Assembly (NCBI RefSeq): GCF_944324995.1
Contig: NZ_CALUYL010000001.1
Span: 394,568 to 458,567, forward strand
Direction of reading: 5' to 3'
DNA length: 64,000 nt
Source: an uncultured Mailhella sp.
GTDB lineage: Bacteria > Desulfobacterota > Desulfovibrionia > Desulfovibrionales > Desulfovibrionaceae
Every line of letters begins with the position of its first letter. Positions within the stretch are counted from its first letter, which is position 1. The notes under the pieces were generated by a model that made no database searches, was not told the origin of the DNA, and saw nothing but the letters and a program-made list of their open reading frames with translations. Below are positions 45,089-54,604 of this stretch, one piece after another. The position numbers and the translations under genes were made by a program.

Positions 45089-47413
45089 ATGCTCGACATC
45101 TCCATTCTCAACGAGGCCCAGAAACAGGCCGTCACCGCGCCCGAAGGGCCCATGCTGGTCATTGCCGGCGCAGGCTCCGGCAAAACCCGCACCATCGTGT
45201 ACCGCCTGGCGTGGCTGGCCGAACACGGCATCGATCCGCATTCCATGCTGCTGCTCACCTTCACGCGCAAGGCCTCGCAGGAAATGCTGCACCGCGCCGC
45301 CAATCTGCTCGACCATCAGCTTCTCGGCGTGCAGGGCGGCACGTTCCACAGCTTCGCCTTTTCCGTGCTGCGGCGCTGGAGCCCGGACTGGACGGGCGGC
45401 TCCCTCACGGTCATGGACACTTCCGACAGCGTCGCCGCCATTCAGGCCTGCAAGGAAGCGCTGAAAATAGGCAAGGGCGACCGCAGCTTTCCGCGCACGC
45501 AGGCCGTGCTCGGTCTGCTCAGCAAGGCGCGCAACAAGGAAATGGAACTCGACGAGGTGCTCCGCCGCGAGGCGCAGCATCTGCTGCCGCACGCCTCGGA
45601 TCTGGCGGAACTCGGCGAAGCCTACCGCAAATACAAGCGTGAACACGCCCTCCTCGACTACGACGATCTGCTCTTCGAGCTGGAACAGCTCTTCCTCGAC
45701 AAGCCCGACGTGCTGGAAACGCAGAAGCAGCGCTTCCGTCAGATCATGGTGGACGAATATCAGGACACCAACAAGGTGCAGGCCAGGCTCGTGCGCATGA
45801 TGGCCGGAGAGAACGGCAACATCATGGCCGTGGGCGACGACGCGCAGTCCATCTACGCCTTCCGCGGCGCCACCGTTCACAACATTCTCGATTTTCCCAA
45901 GCTCTTTCACAACACGCGCATCATCCGGCTGGAAGAGAACTACCGCTCCGTGCAGCCCGTGCTCGACATTGCCAACAGCCTGCTCGCCAACACCACCGAA
46001 GGCTACCGCAAGCATCTTTTCTCCCGCCGCCCCGTGCCCGCCGAGCCCGCGGTCACGCTGTACCGGCCCCTCAGCGACAAGACGCAGGCCGTGCTCGCGG
46101 CAAGGCGCATCGAAGAGCTGCTCGACACGGTGCCCGCCCGGGAAATCGCCGTGCTGTTCCGCTCGGGCTACCAGTCCTACAACATGGAAATCGAGCTCAA
46201 CAAGCGCGGCATAGGCTTCCGCAAATACGGCGGCCTGCGCTACGCCGAAGCCGCCCACGTGAAGGACGTCATGGCCTTCGCCCGTCTGGTGAGCAATCCT
46301 CTCGATCTGCCCTCCTTCGACCGCATCGCCGCGCTCTCCCGCGGCATCGGCCCGAAAACCTCGCGCAAGCTCTTCGCCCTGGCTTCCGGCAGCGACGAGG
46401 CCGCGCTCAAGAAAGCCTGCACCCGCTGGCCGGACTTTCTGGAAAACATGGCGCTCATTGCCGACCTGCGCGTGAGAAATCCCCGCCCCGAAGAAGTCAT
46501 CGACACCATTCTCGAACACTACCGCCCGAAAATGGAGGAACTTTTTCCTGACGACTGGCCCCGCCGCCTGCAGGGCCTCGAGGAAATGTCCGGCATCGCC
46601 TCGTCCTACGAAGACCTCCAGCTCTTCATCGCCGATCTTTCCCTGGACAGCCCCGAAGAAGCCCCGGAAGAAGACGACGGAGAGAAGAAAATCACCCTTT
46701 CCACCGTGCATTCCGCCAAGGGGCTGGAATGGTCGGCCGTGCTCGTCATCGATCTTGTGGAAGACCGCTTTCCCTCCCGCCACGCGCTGGTGCGCCCCGA
46801 AGATTTCGAGGAAGAGCGGCGGCTCATGTACGTGGCCTGCACGCGCGCCAAGGACACGCTCGATCTTTTCGTGCCGCTCAGCCTCTACAACCGCAGCTCC
46901 GGCAGTCAGGAACCCGCTTCGCCGAGTCCCTTCATCCGCGAACTGCCCACGGACACGCTGAACGAAATTTATGAAAACTACGGCGGCGCGCTGACGAAAC
47001 GCCGCATCCGGGAACAGCCCGCGCCGGTCTTTTCCGGCTTCGGCGCGCCGAAGCGCCGCTCCTGGCACTGGGACGAAGACGGCGAGGAAACGGACGATTC
47101 CTTCCGCGGGAAACGCCGGAAGGATGATGACGACGACTGGCCGCCCCGCGACAGGGACTTCGCCCCCTCGCCCCGCTCCCGCGAAGACGCGGACGACGCC
47201 TATCTGGCCGCCGTGCGCGAAGCCGTGAAGAACGGCCGCACGCTGGAGGAAAGCCCGGACGCCAAACCCGTCAGGAAAAAACTCGGCTTCTGCCGTCACC
47301 GCCTGTTCGGTCGCGGCAAGATTGTGGAGGAAATTCCGCCGGACAAGTACCGGGTGAACTTTCCCGGCCTCGGCCTGAAAATCATTCTCGCCGATTACCT
47401 CACCCTGGAGTAA
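45089..47413 (+). CDS. UvrD/PcrA-like superfamily 1 DNA helicase
   Basis: A 774-residue 3'-to-5' helicase. Motif I is GAGSGKT, motif Ia TFTRKASQEM, Walker B DEYQDTN, motif III VGDDAQSIYAFRGA, motif IV ENYRS, and motif VI near LMYVACTRAKDTLDLF. After the helicase core there is an acidic linker (KDDDDDW) and a C-terminal tudor-like segment (FGRGKIVEEIPPDKYRVNF), as in PcrA, where it contacts RNA polymerase. It is probably involved in repair and in clearing transcription complexes. Second gene of the engB operon. Confidence 0.93.
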   Translation: MLDISILNEAQKQAVTAPEGPMLVIAGAGSGKTRTIVYRLAWLAEHGIDPHSMLLLTFTRKASQEMLHRAANLLDHQLLGVQGGTFHSFAFSVLRRWSPDWTGGSLTVMDTSDSVAAIQACKEALKIGKGDRSFPRTQAVLGLLSKARNKEMELDEVLRREAQHLLPHASDLAELGEAYRKYKREHALLDYDDLLFELEQLFLDKPDVLETQKQRFRQIMVDEYQDTNKVQARLVRMMAGENGNIMAVGDDAQSIYAFRGATVHNILDFPKLFHNTRIIRLEENYRSVQPVLDIANSLLANTTEGYRKHLFSRRPVPAEPAVTLYRPLSDKTQAVLAARRIEELLDTVPAREIAVLFRSGYQSYNMEIELNKRGIGFRKYGGLRYAEAAHVKDVMAFARLVSNPLDLPSFDRIAALSRGIGPKTSRKLFALASGSDEAALKKACTRWPDFLENMALIADLRVRNPRPEEVIDTILEHYRPKMEELFPDDWPRRLQGLEEMSGIASSYEDLQLFIADLSLDSPEEAPEEDDGEKKITLSTVHSAKGLEWSAVLVIDLVEDRFPSRHALVRPEDFEEERRLMYVACTRAKDTLDLFVPLSLYNRSSGSQEPASPSPFIRELPTDTLNEIYENYGGALTKRRIREQPAPVFSGFGAPKRRSWHWDEDGEETDDSFRGKRRKDDDDDWPPRDRDFAPSPRSREDADDAYLAAVREAVKNGRTLEESPDAKPVRKKLGFCRHRLFGRGKIVEEIPPDKYRVNFPGLGLKIILADYLTLE

Positions 47414-47416
47414 GCC

Positions 47417-48424
47417 ATGCGCATGGCCAGCGAAGACGACATTCTCGGTCTCATCGACCGCTTTTTCCCCGAAGATCACCCGGCGCTTCTGCTCGGCCGC
47501 GGCGACGACTGCGCCGTTCTCCGCCCGGGCGGCCCGCTTGCCCTGACCACCGACGTGTTCGCCGAAGACGCGCACTTCCGCCGCCGCTACTTCACCCCCT
47601 TCGACATCGGCTTCAAGTCCGTGGCCGTCAACGTGAGCGACGTGGGCGCAAGCGGCGCAAGGCCGGTGGGCATTTCCATGGGGCTCACCCTCACGGGACG
47701 CGAAGACGAAGCCTGGCTGACCGACTTCTGCCGGGGCGTGAAGACCGTGTGCGACGATTTTTCCCTGGCGCTTTCCGGCGGCGATCTGGCCCGCTCCTCG
47801 CTTGTCAACGTGTGCGTCACGGCCTGGGGCGAACTTCCCGAAGCGCTGCCGCAGGGGCTTCGCCGCGGCGCGGCCGAAGAAGGCGACGTGGTGTTTCTCG
47901 TGGGCTCCGTGGGGCTGGCAAGGCTCGGACTCTCGCTGCTTGAGCGCGCCTCCTCGCCCGAAGAGGCGGAAGAGGCGAAATGCGACTGGCCCGAAGCCTG
48001 CGCAAGGCATCTGCGCCCGAAGCCGCTGGCCCGGGAAGGCGAAGCCGTCGCCAGATTCGCCCTGCGCCACGACGCCGGAAACCGCATCGGACTCATGGAC
48101 GTTTCCGACGGGCTCGCGCGCGATCTGCCCCGCCTTCTGGCAAGCCGCCGCTCCGGGCTCGGCGCGGACATCGCGCTGGCGGAAGACATTCTGCCGGAAG
48201 AGATTCTGCGCTTTGCCTCGGACACGGGCGTCAGCGCTCCGGAATTCGCCTTTGAAGGCGGCGAGGACTACGCCCTTGCAGGCACCTGCCCCGAAGCGCT
48301 GTGGCCGGAACTTGCGCGCGAACTGAACGCGCCCGCGCTCGCGCTCGGACGGGTGCGCCGAGGCGGCATCACGCTCAACGGCCGGACTCCGGCCTCTGCG
48401 GGATTCGACCATTTTGCCGCATGA
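47417..48424 (+). CDS. thiL: Thiamine-monophosphate kinase
   Basis: A 335-residue PurM-like kinase that makes thiamine diphosphate from the monophosphate. Motifs: LGRGDDCAVLRPGG, TTDVFAEDAHFRR, AVNVSDVGASGARPVG, LSGGDLARS, MDVSDGLARDL and FEGGEDYAL. GGAG precedes the ATG across the helicase stop (3-base gap). A perfect palindrome ATGAAGAA-N7-TTCTTCAT straddles the stop codon at 48421-48443 without a T-run. Confidence 0.94.
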   Translation: MRMASEDDILGLIDRFFPEDHPALLLGRGDDCAVLRPGGPLALTTDVFAEDAHFRRRYFTPFDIGFKSVAVNVSDVGASGARPVGISMGLTLTGREDEAWLTDFCRGVKTVCDDFSLALSGGDLARSSLVNVCVTAWGELPEALPQGLRRGAAEEGDVVFLVGSVGLARLGLSLLERASSPEEAEEAKCDWPEACARHLRPKPLAREGEAVARFALRHDAGNRIGLMDVSDGLARDLPRLLASRRSGLGADIALAEDILPEEILRFASDTGVSAPEFAFEGGEDYALAGTCPEALWPELARELNAPALALGRVRRGGITLNGRTPASAGFDHFAA

Positions 48425-48532
48425 AGAAGCGTTGTTTCTTCATACAGGCTTCACACTGACCGCCTACCATGACGCCGTCAGAAACATAACCCATGCCGCC
48501 GGACGCACCGGCCTGCAAAAGTGAGGAACACC

Positions 48533-48973
48533 ATGGAAAGAACCATGAGCGCCACCAAGCACATCGCTCTCATCGCCCACGACAACATGAAGGAAAGCCT
48601 CATCGAATGGTGCGCGGAACACAGCCAGATTCTGGCCCGTCACTTTCTCTGCGGCACCGGCACCACGGCGCACCTCATCAATGAAAAAACGGGTCTGCCC
48701 GTCACGCCCTACCTCAGCGGCCCGCTCGGCGGCGATCAGCAGATAGGCGCCAAGGTGGCCGAAGGCCACATCGACATCATCATCTTCTTCTCCGATCCGC
48801 TCACCGCCCAGCCTCACGACCCCGACGTCAAGGCCCTGCTGCGCATCGCCCAGGTGTACGACATTCCCATCGCCAACAACCGCGCCACGGCGAACTTCAT
48901 CATCACCTCGCCGCTCTTCAGCCAGAGCTACACCTACACACCCCACATCCATTTTCCGCTGAAGAACAAGTAA
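48533..48973 (+). CDS. mgsA: Methylglyoxal synthase
   Basis: A 146-residue enzyme that turns dihydroxyacetone phosphate into methylglyoxal, a phosphate-starved overflow from glycolysis. The family core is clear: [42 protein letters not shown] with the catalytic aspartate, and [19 protein letters not shown]. The ATG at 48533 has GAGG 6 bases upstream. It lies 108 bases after thiL and may share the operon. Terminated at 49042-49077. Confidence 0.95.
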   Translation: MERTMSATKHIALIAHDNMKESLIEWCAEHSQILARHFLCGTGTTAHLINEKTGLPVTPYLSGPLGGDQQIGAKVAEGHIDIIIFFSDPLTAQPHDPDVKALLRIAQVYDIPIANNRATANFIITSPLFSQSYTYTPHIHFPLKNK

Positions 48974-49041
48974 TCCGCAAAATTCTGTGACGGACGCGGC
49001 CTGAACGCAGAATCTGCACTTCTGCGCGCTCCTGCCGCAGA

Positions 49042-49077
49042 AAAGGCCCTGTTTCCGCAAGAAGAAACAGGGCCTTT
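49042..49077. terminator. Bidirectional terminator between converging mgsA and rdgB
   Basis: AAAGGCCCTGTTTC pairs perfectly with GAAACAGGGCCTTT over an 8-base loop. Short T-tracts on both strands. Confidence 0.82.
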
Positions 49078-49110
49078 CAGCACTCAAAAAATCATGGAAG
49101 CGCCAAAGCG

Positions 49111-49749
49111 TCAGCGAAGGTTCCCGCGCTTTTCCAGCTCTTCCAGAAGACGGGCCAGCGCCTTGCCCCGGTGGCTGCGCGCCATCTTTTCCTCGCGGGA
49201 AAGTTCCGCGCCCGTGCGGCCGCTTGCCGGATCGAGAAAAAGCGGATCGTAGCCGAAGCCGTTGCTTCCCGAAGGCGCGTCCGCAATGCGCCCTTCCCAC
49301 GCGCCGCTCACCACAATGTCTTCCGGTCTGTTCTCCCACGAAGAAGGGTACACCAGGGCCATGCAGCAGCGGAAACGCGCGGTGCGCTTTTCCGCGCTCA
49401 CGCCTTCCAGCTCGGCAAGGAGCTTGCGGTTGTTGCGCTCGTCCGTGCTTTCGCCTTCCCGCTCCGGCCAGTCCAGACTGTACCTTGCGGAATACACCCC
49501 GGGCGCGCCGCCGAGCGCGTCCACCTCTATGCCGGAATCGTCGGCCACCGCGGGCACGCCGAGCGCTTCGGCCACGGCCCGGGCCTTGATGAGGGCGTTT
49601 TCTTCAAACGTGGTTCCCGTTTCCGGAATTTCGGGAAAATCGTCGGGCAGGCTTTTCACGTCGAATCCGAAACGGGCCAGGGGTTCGCGCAGTTCCCTCA
49701 CCTTGCCCTGATTGCGGGTGGCGAGAATGAGCGTCTCAAGCAGCGTCAT
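49111..49749 (-). CDS. rdgB: XTP/dITP diphosphatase (RdgB/HAM1)
   Basis: A 212-residue house-cleaning NTPase that removes ITP, dITP and XTP. Motifs: LILATRNQGKVRELRE, TFEENALIKARAVAEALG, ADDSGIEVDALGGAPGVYSARY, and GFGYDPLFLDP. GGAG lies 5-6 bases before the ATG. It diverges from rimO across 94 bases. Confidence 0.96.
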   Translation of the reverse strand: MTLLETLILATRNQGKVRELREPLARFGFDVKSLPDDFPEIPETGTTFEENALIKARAVAEALGVPAVADDSGIEVDALGGAPGVYSARYSLDWPEREGESTDERNNRKLLAELEGVSAEKRTARFRCCMALVYPSSWENRPEDIVVSGAWEGRIADAPSGSNGFGYDPLFLDPASGRTGAELSREEKMARSHRGKALARLLEELEKRGNLR

Positions 49750-49843
49750 GGGGGTCTCCTTGCCGAAAGGCTGTTTTCATGGCAGAAAGGGATATCTCAG
49801 GCCAGTCCTGTTGACAAGTCCAGGCCTGCTCGAAGGTAGAGTA

Positions 49844-51130
49844 ATGCTCCGTATCTATTCCCAAAGTCTTGGCTGCCCCAAAACCCGCGTGGACACCGAA
49901 CGTCTGCTGGGCTCGCTGGGCCCCGTTCTCACCGTGGACGAGCCTGAACAGGCCGACCTCGTGTTCATCAACACCTGCGCCTTCATCGCGCCGGCTGTGC
50001 AGGAATCCGTGCAGACCGTCCTTCAGATGATCGAAGATCTCAGCGAGCTGCCGAAAAACAAAAAGCCGTTCCTGGCCGTGGCGGGCTGCCTGCCCGGGCG
50101 CTACGGCATCGCCGATCTCAAGTCCGAGCTGCCGGAAGTCGATCTCTGGCTCCACACCGACGACATCGACACCTGGGCCGATCAGATCATGCGCGCGCTT
50201 CATCTGGAACACGCCGCCGCCGGACGCCTGCTCAGCACCGGCCCTTCCTACGCCTGGCTGAAAATCGGCGAGGGCTGCCGTCACAACTGTTCGTTCTGCG
50301 CCATTCCGTCCATCCGCGGCAAGTACGCTTCCGAACCGGTCGACAAGCTGGTGACGGAAGCCTCCGCCCTCGTGAACGACGGCGTGAAGGAACTCATCGT
50401 CGTGGCGCAGGACGTGACCGCCTACGGCACGGACTTCGGCAAGGATCCGCGCGTTCTTCTGGAAAAGCTCCTTGCACTCGACGGACTGGAACGCCTGCGC
50501 CTGCTCTATCTGTATCCGGGCGGACTCACCCGCGACCTGCTGCGCTTTCTCAAGGAGGCGGGCAAGCCGTTCGTGCCGTATTTCGACATGCCTCTGCAGC
50601 ATGCCCACCCGGACATTCTCAGCCGCATGGGCCGCCCCTTCTCCGGCAATCCGCAGGAGGCGGTGGACCGCATACGCGAATTTTTCCCCGAAGCCGCCCT
50701 GCGCACGACCATGATGGTGGGCTTTCCGGGAGAAACCGACGAACATTTCCGCACGCTCATGGATTTTGTGGAAAAGAACCGCTTTCACCATATGGGCGTG
50801 TTCGCCTTTCAGCCTGAAGAGGGCACGGCCGCGGCAGCCATGCCCGATCAGATCGACGACTCCGTCAAGGAAGCCAGAAAGGACGAACTCATGGAACTGC
50901 AACGCGGCATCAGCGAGGAGATTCTCGCCGGTTACGCCGGACAGCGCATGGAAGTGCTGGTCGATGAAAGTTCCGAAGAATGGCCCGGTCTTCACACCGG
51001 CCGCACCTGGTTCCAGGCCCCCGACGTGGACGGCCTGACCTACGTGAGCGGCCCGGGCGTGGAAAACGGCGCCTTGGTGGAAGCCGACATCGTAGAGACC
51101 AGGGAGTACGACCTCGTGGCCCTGGCCTGA
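49844..51130 (+). CDS. rimO: Ribosomal protein S12 methylthiotransferase RimO
   Basis: A 428-residue radical-SAM enzyme that adds a methylthio group to an aspartate of S12. It starts MLRIYSQSLGCPKTRVDTE, the UPF0004 domain with its three cluster cysteines (CPKT, NTCAF, GCLPG). The radical-SAM cluster is CRHNCSFC, followed by AIPSIRGKYASEPV, the RimO-specific context, and a C-terminal TRAM domain (GQRMEVLVDESSEEWPGLH). The ATG at 49844 follows AAGG; the frame is open upstream but lacks homology. Confidence 0.95.
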   Translation: MLRIYSQSLGCPKTRVDTERLLGSLGPVLTVDEPEQADLVFINTCAFIAPAVQESVQTVLQMIEDLSELPKNKKPFLAVAGCLPGRYGIADLKSELPEVDLWLHTDDIDTWADQIMRALHLEHAAAGRLLSTGPSYAWLKIGEGCRHNCSFCAIPSIRGKYASEPVDKLVTEASALVNDGVKELIVVAQDVTAYGTDFGKDPRVLLEKLLALDGLERLRLLYLYPGGLTRDLLRFLKEAGKPFVPYFDMPLQHAHPDILSRMGRPFSGNPQEAVDRIREFFPEAALRTTMMVGFPGETDEHFRTLMDFVEKNRFHHMGVFAFQPEEGTAAAAMPDQIDDSVKEARKDELMELQRGISEEILAGYAGQRMEVLVDESSEEWPGLHTGRTWFQAPDVDGLTYVSGPGVENGALVEADIVETREYDLVALA

Positions 51131-51143
51131 ACTGAGGAACCGC

Positions 51144-52676
51144 ATGCATAAAACACTGCTCTTTTTTTTCTGCTCGCTTCTTCTCATTTCCTGCGTCGCC
51201 ACTTCGGGCACTCCGGGAGACATCAGCGGCGCATGGGTGGATGACGAAGGGCGGATCTACTTTCTGGACGAAGACGGCGCGCTCGGCCTGCCCGATCAGA
51301 CCGCCATTTCCGGCGTAAGCTGGAATCTGGAAAACGGCGTGCTCTCGCTCGCCACCATGGACAGCCCCGGCGACAAGGTGCGCACGCAGAAGCTCGTGCT
51401 TGCCAAGTCCGGCTCGGGAAGACTGGAATTCACCGACGCCGACGGCTCCGCCGTGGTATGGAAAAAAAGCCGGGCCAAGGTAGGCAGGCTGGAAGGCACG
51501 CTGTTTTACCGCGAACGCATGGCCCTGCCGCCGGAAGTCGTGGTCAGCGTGCAGCTCTATCCGCTGCACTCCCCCATGCCCGTGGCCGCGTCCACCATGC
51601 CCTCGTCCGGCAGCGGAAGCATTCCCTTCCGCGTGTACTATCTTGAACAGACCATGCCGAACGAGGTGCGTCTTGCCGCCGCCGTCATGCACAGCGGCGA
51701 AACGCTCTTCGCCACGCAGACCGACGAAGTCGTTTCCATTCCCGGCAGGCCGAACGTGCTTGTCTATCGCACCATGCCCGGCGAACATCAGCTTCCCGAG
51801 CTCAAGACGCCCGCAAGCTATCAGGGTTCGCTGAAAAGCGGCGGGAAAAACATTTCCGTCCATCTCTACCTTGAAGACGACGGCCTGGCCCTGCTCACTC
51901 AGGACGGCGACCGCAATCAGTACATGGGCACCTGGATGGAAAAAGACAGAAACCGCACCATCGAAATCACGCGCGGCGCGCTCAAGCCCGTGACCGCCAC
52001 GCGCGAAGCCGGCGGCAATCTGCTGCTCCACGGCCTTGCCGCGCAGCCCGTGGAACTCAAAAAAGCCGACATTCCCTGGCCCTCCAAGGGCTTTCTCATC
52101 GAAGGAGAACTCAGGAAGCAGAACGGCAAGCCCGTGTTTTCCGAATGCAATTCCCAGCGGGACATCCCCATTCAGCCGTCCGGGCGGGGATACGATCAGC
52201 TCAGCCACATTCTGCAGTCCAACGGCAACTCCTCCGTGGTGCTGGAAGGCCGCATGCAGGACGGTCATCTGGAAGCGTCCAACGTCTTTCTCGTGCAGAA
52301 GGGCGGCGTCTGCTCCACGGAAAACTACGCTTCCGCGCCGCTCGCACAGACCTACTGGCGTCTGCGGGAGCTCAACGGCGCGCCCGTGGAACTCTTTCCC
52401 GAGCAGCCGGAACCCCATCTCATTCTGCGCGACAACGGTCAGGCTTCCGGCTCCGACGGCTGCAACAACTTCTTCATGAACTGGAAGCGCAAGAACGAAT
52501 CCATCAGCTTTTCCGACGGCGGCTCCACCCTGCGCATGTGCCCGCAGGGCGAGGAACAGGCCAGAGAGATGCGCGCCATGTTCGCCAAAGCCGACGAATG
52601 GAACATCAACGGCTCCATGCTGGAACTGCGCTCCAAAAAGAGCATCGTTGCGGTGTTTGAAGCCGTGGACATGTAG
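51144..52676 (+). CDS. Multidomain envelope lipoprotein (YbaY-, NlpE- and META/HslJ-like)
   Basis: A 510-residue lipoprotein with lipobox LISC (C17). Serine-like residues after the cysteine do not give a plus-two aspartate retention signal (VATS follows). Domains inferred from pattern: a small beta domain at 25-108, a YbaY-like beta sandwich at about 113-215 (GRLEGTLFYRERMALPPE), an NlpE-like barrel at about 225-395 without the CxxC motif, and a META/HslJ domain at about 400-508 (TYWRLRELNGAPVEL, GSDGCNNFF, TLRMCP). These modules are associated with envelope stress and resistance. It begins 13 bases after rimO. I do not know a characterised protein with this exact order. Confidence 0.78.
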   Translation: MHKTLLFFFCSLLLISCVATSGTPGDISGAWVDDEGRIYFLDEDGALGLPDQTAISGVSWNLENGVLSLATMDSPGDKVRTQKLVLAKSGSGRLEFTDADGSAVVWKKSRAKVGRLEGTLFYRERMALPPEVVVSVQLYPLHSPMPVAASTMPSSGSGSIPFRVYYLEQTMPNEVRLAAAVMHSGETLFATQTDEVVSIPGRPNVLVYRTMPGEHQLPELKTPASYQGSLKSGGKNISVHLYLEDDGLALLTQDGDRNQYMGTWMEKDRNRTIEITRGALKPVTATREAGGNLLLHGLAAQPVELKKADIPWPSKGFLIEGELRKQNGKPVFSECNSQRDIPIQPSGRGYDQLSHILQSNGNSSVVLEGRMQDGHLEASNVFLVQKGGVCSTENYASAPLAQTYWRLRELNGAPVELFPEQPEPHLILRDNGQASGSDGCNNFFMNWKRKNESISFSDGGSTLRMCPQGEEQAREMRAMFAKADEWNINGSMLELRSKKSIVAVFEAVDM

Positions 52677-52693
52677 ATTGTAAAAAGACGATC

Positions 52694-52733
52694 GCCGGCG
52701 AAGCGTCACTGCCATGCTTCGCCGGCTTTTTTT
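52694..52733 (+). terminator. Terminator of the rimO-lipoprotein unit
   Basis: GCCGGCGAAGC and GCTTCGCCGGC pair over 11 bases, followed by seven T. Confidence 0.95.
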
Positions 52734-52833
52734 GTTAAATCCTCGACTCGCTGCGCCCCGGAACGCTTTCAGAAACTTCCGCCGTCCGTTCCATCTCTTC
52801 CTGAAACGCGCTGCGCTCAGACAACGTTAAATC

Positions 52834-52863
52834 AAAAAGCCCGCTCCGAAAGTCGGAACGGGC
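52834..52863 (-). terminator. Terminator of hldD
   Basis: Minus strand: GCCCG-TT-CCGA, loop CTT, TCGG-AG-CGGGC with a two-base internal mismatch, then TTTTT. Confidence 0.82.
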
Positions 52864-52894
52864 CCTGATTCAGCAAGAGAGGAGACGCGTCTCT

Positions 52895-53875
52895 CTACAG
52901 CGAGCAGAGATACGGATCGTCCTGCATGAGGTAGTTGCGCACGTAGTCGTCCACGCCTTCTTCCAGCGAATGGAACTTCACCGGGCAGTGCTCGCGTTCA
53001 AGCCAGCCCATGTCCGCTTCGGTGAAATACTGGTACTTGCCCTTGAGGTGTTCGGGCATGTCGAAGTATTCGATGTCCACCGGGCGATCCATGGCGGCAA
53101 ACACGGCCTTCGCCAGATCGTTCCAGCTGCGGGCGCGGCCCGTGCCCACGTTGAATATGCCGTTGCAGGAAGGCGTTTCCATGAACCAGCGCATGAGGGC
53201 CGCGCAGTCCTTGGAATACACGAAGTCGCGCACGGACTCGCCGTCGCCGTACTGCGGATTGTCCGAACGGAACAGACGGATCTTTCCGGTTTCCTTCACC
53301 TGCGGCACCGCGCGGCACACCATGCTCATCATGCTGCCCTTGTGGTATTCGTCGGGGCCGTACACGTTGAAGAACTTGAGGTTCACCACTTCGCCGAGCA
53401 GCTTGTGCTCCATGCACCACAAATCGAACAGCTTCTTGGAATAGCCGTACATGTTCAGCGGACGCAGCTTCGGCATGATGTCGAGCGAATCGGAAAAGCC
53501 GAGTTCTCCGTCGCCGTAGGTGGCGGCGCTGCTTGCGGTAATGAAGCGCGCTCCCGCCTCAAGGGCGGCGAGGCACAGTTCCACCGTGTAGTGGAAGTTG
53601 TTCTCCATGAGAAAATCGGCGTTGCGCTCGGTGGTGGAGGAGCACGCGCCCATGTGGATCACGCAGTCCACGCCTTCGAGCTTCTTCCCGGAACGCAGCT
53701 GTTCCAGGAATCTGTCGCGATGCATGTAGTTGCTGTAGCGCAGGTGGGAGAGGTTCTTCCACTTTTCCGTGGAAGCAAGGTTGTCCACCACGAGAATGTC
53801 GTCCACGCCGTGGCGGTTCAGTTCCCATATCATGTTTGCGCCGATGAGGCCGGCGCCGCCGGTGACGATGATCAT
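52895..53875 (-). CDS. hldD: ADP-L-glycero-D-manno-heptose 6-epimerase
   Basis: A 326-residue SDR-type epimerase for the heptose of LPS inner core. NADP site TGGAGLIGANMI, VIHMGACSSTTE, catalytic TASSAATYGDG and YGYSKK (Tyr and Lys), then LKFFNVYGPDEYHKGSM, typical of HldD. Its presence indicates heptose-containing LPS. It overlaps the preceding CxxCxxCC protein gene by the ATGA of that gene's stop, so translation is coupled. Confidence 0.96.
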   Translation of the reverse strand: MIIVTGGAGLIGANMIWELNRHGVDDILVVDNLASTEKWKNLSHLRYSNYMHRDRFLEQLRSGKKLEGVDCVIHMGACSSTTERNADFLMENNFHYTVELCLAALEAGARFITASSAATYGDGELGFSDSLDIMPKLRPLNMYGYSKKLFDLWCMEHKLLGEVVNLKFFNVYGPDEYHKGSMMSMVCRAVPQVKETGKIRLFRSDNPQYGDGESVRDFVYSKDCAALMRWFMETPSCNGIFNVGTGRARSWNDLAKAVFAAMDRPVDIEYFDMPEHLKGKYQYFTEADMGWLEREHCPVKFHSLEEGVDDYVRNYLMQDDPYLCSL

Positions 53876-54570
53876 TCGTGCCCCTTCAAGGTTGCCTTCG
53901 TGGTCTGCACGAGGGTAATGCTGCCGTCGGCATTGCGTCTGGCGTCTATGCCGAACATGATGACGGTGTGCAGAAGCGGACGCCCGAACAGAAAGTCCAG
54001 CATTTCCTTCCGCACCTTGCCCTTTTCCATCATGAGATCGCGGAACGCCCTGTCGTATTCCACCACTTCCACGAGCGCGCGACGGGCCGCCTCCTGCTTT
54101 TCCAGATGAGAGGCCAGCTCGATGAGCGCCGCATAGTTGCAGCGGGCCTCATGCGCTTCCACGGAATCCATGAGCCACTGCGGCGCATGAAGCAGTTCCA
54201 GAATGGACTTGCGGTCCAGCCTGTCCTCGCCCTGCATGGACAAAAGCGCCGTCGGATCTTCGCAGAACAGGGCCCGGCATTCCGCGGGATTCCTGTCGTG
54301 AATGAAGCAGCGGTTGTCTTCCATGAGAAAACGGCAGGTCCAGACGTCGGGACGGGAGCCGTAGGGAGCGGCGATCTTGACTATTTCCTCGGGCAGAGGA
54401 ACCACATGATCGTTGGAATTGTCCCGCACGAGTTCGCCTGCGCGAAACGTGCAGAGATCCTGAAGCTGAAGCACGCCGTCCGTCAGAAGCGGGGCGTCCT
54501 CCCTGTGAAGCGCCGGTCCGCCCTTGCGGCAGCAGGTTCCGCACTGGCGGCACTGATGTTGTTCGCTCAT
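53872..54570 (-). CDS. YkgJ-family cysteine-cluster protein (CxxCxxCC)
   Basis: A 232-residue protein beginning MSEQHQCRQCGTCCRKGG, the CxxCxxCC motif of the UPF0153/YkgJ family, thought to chelate zinc or iron. A second set lies in CRFLMEDNRCFIHDRNPAECRALFC at about 85-110 (only the spacing of the cysteines matters). The C-terminal 110 residues are helical and unrelated to the motif. Function is unknown. It sits in the minus-strand operon ahead of hldD, overlapping it by 4 bases, and follows a strongly structured intercistronic element. Confidence 0.85.
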   Translation of the reverse strand: MSEQHQCRQCGTCCRKGGPALHREDAPLLTDGVLQLQDLCTFRAGELVRDNSNDHVVPLPEEIVKIAAPYGSRPDVWTCRFLMEDNRCFIHDRNPAECRALFCEDPTALLSMQGEDRLDRKSILELLHAPQWLMDSVEAHEARCNYAALIELASHLEKQEAARRALVEVVEYDRAFRDLMMEKGKVRKEMLDFLFGRPLLHTVIMFGIDARRNADGSITLVQTTKATLKGHE

Positions 54571-54604
54571 GATATCCTCACTGGAGCGTTTCCGTGGTGA
54601 ATGC

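Noticed and set aside
44744..48412. A 1222-codon open frame on the minus strand opposite engB, the helicase gene and thiL
   Set aside because: It is antisense to three secure genes, has a histidine/alanine/glycine-rich translation without any family motif, and results from stop-poor complementary codons.
48421..48443. Perfect palindrome ATGAAGAA/TTCTTCAT at the thiL stop as a terminator
   Set aside because: No T-run on either strand; at most a processing or stability hairpin.
49811..49843. TTGACA at 49811 as a rimO promoter
   Set aside because: The only TATA-like element lies 18-20 bases away and would place the start at or inside the rimO ATG.
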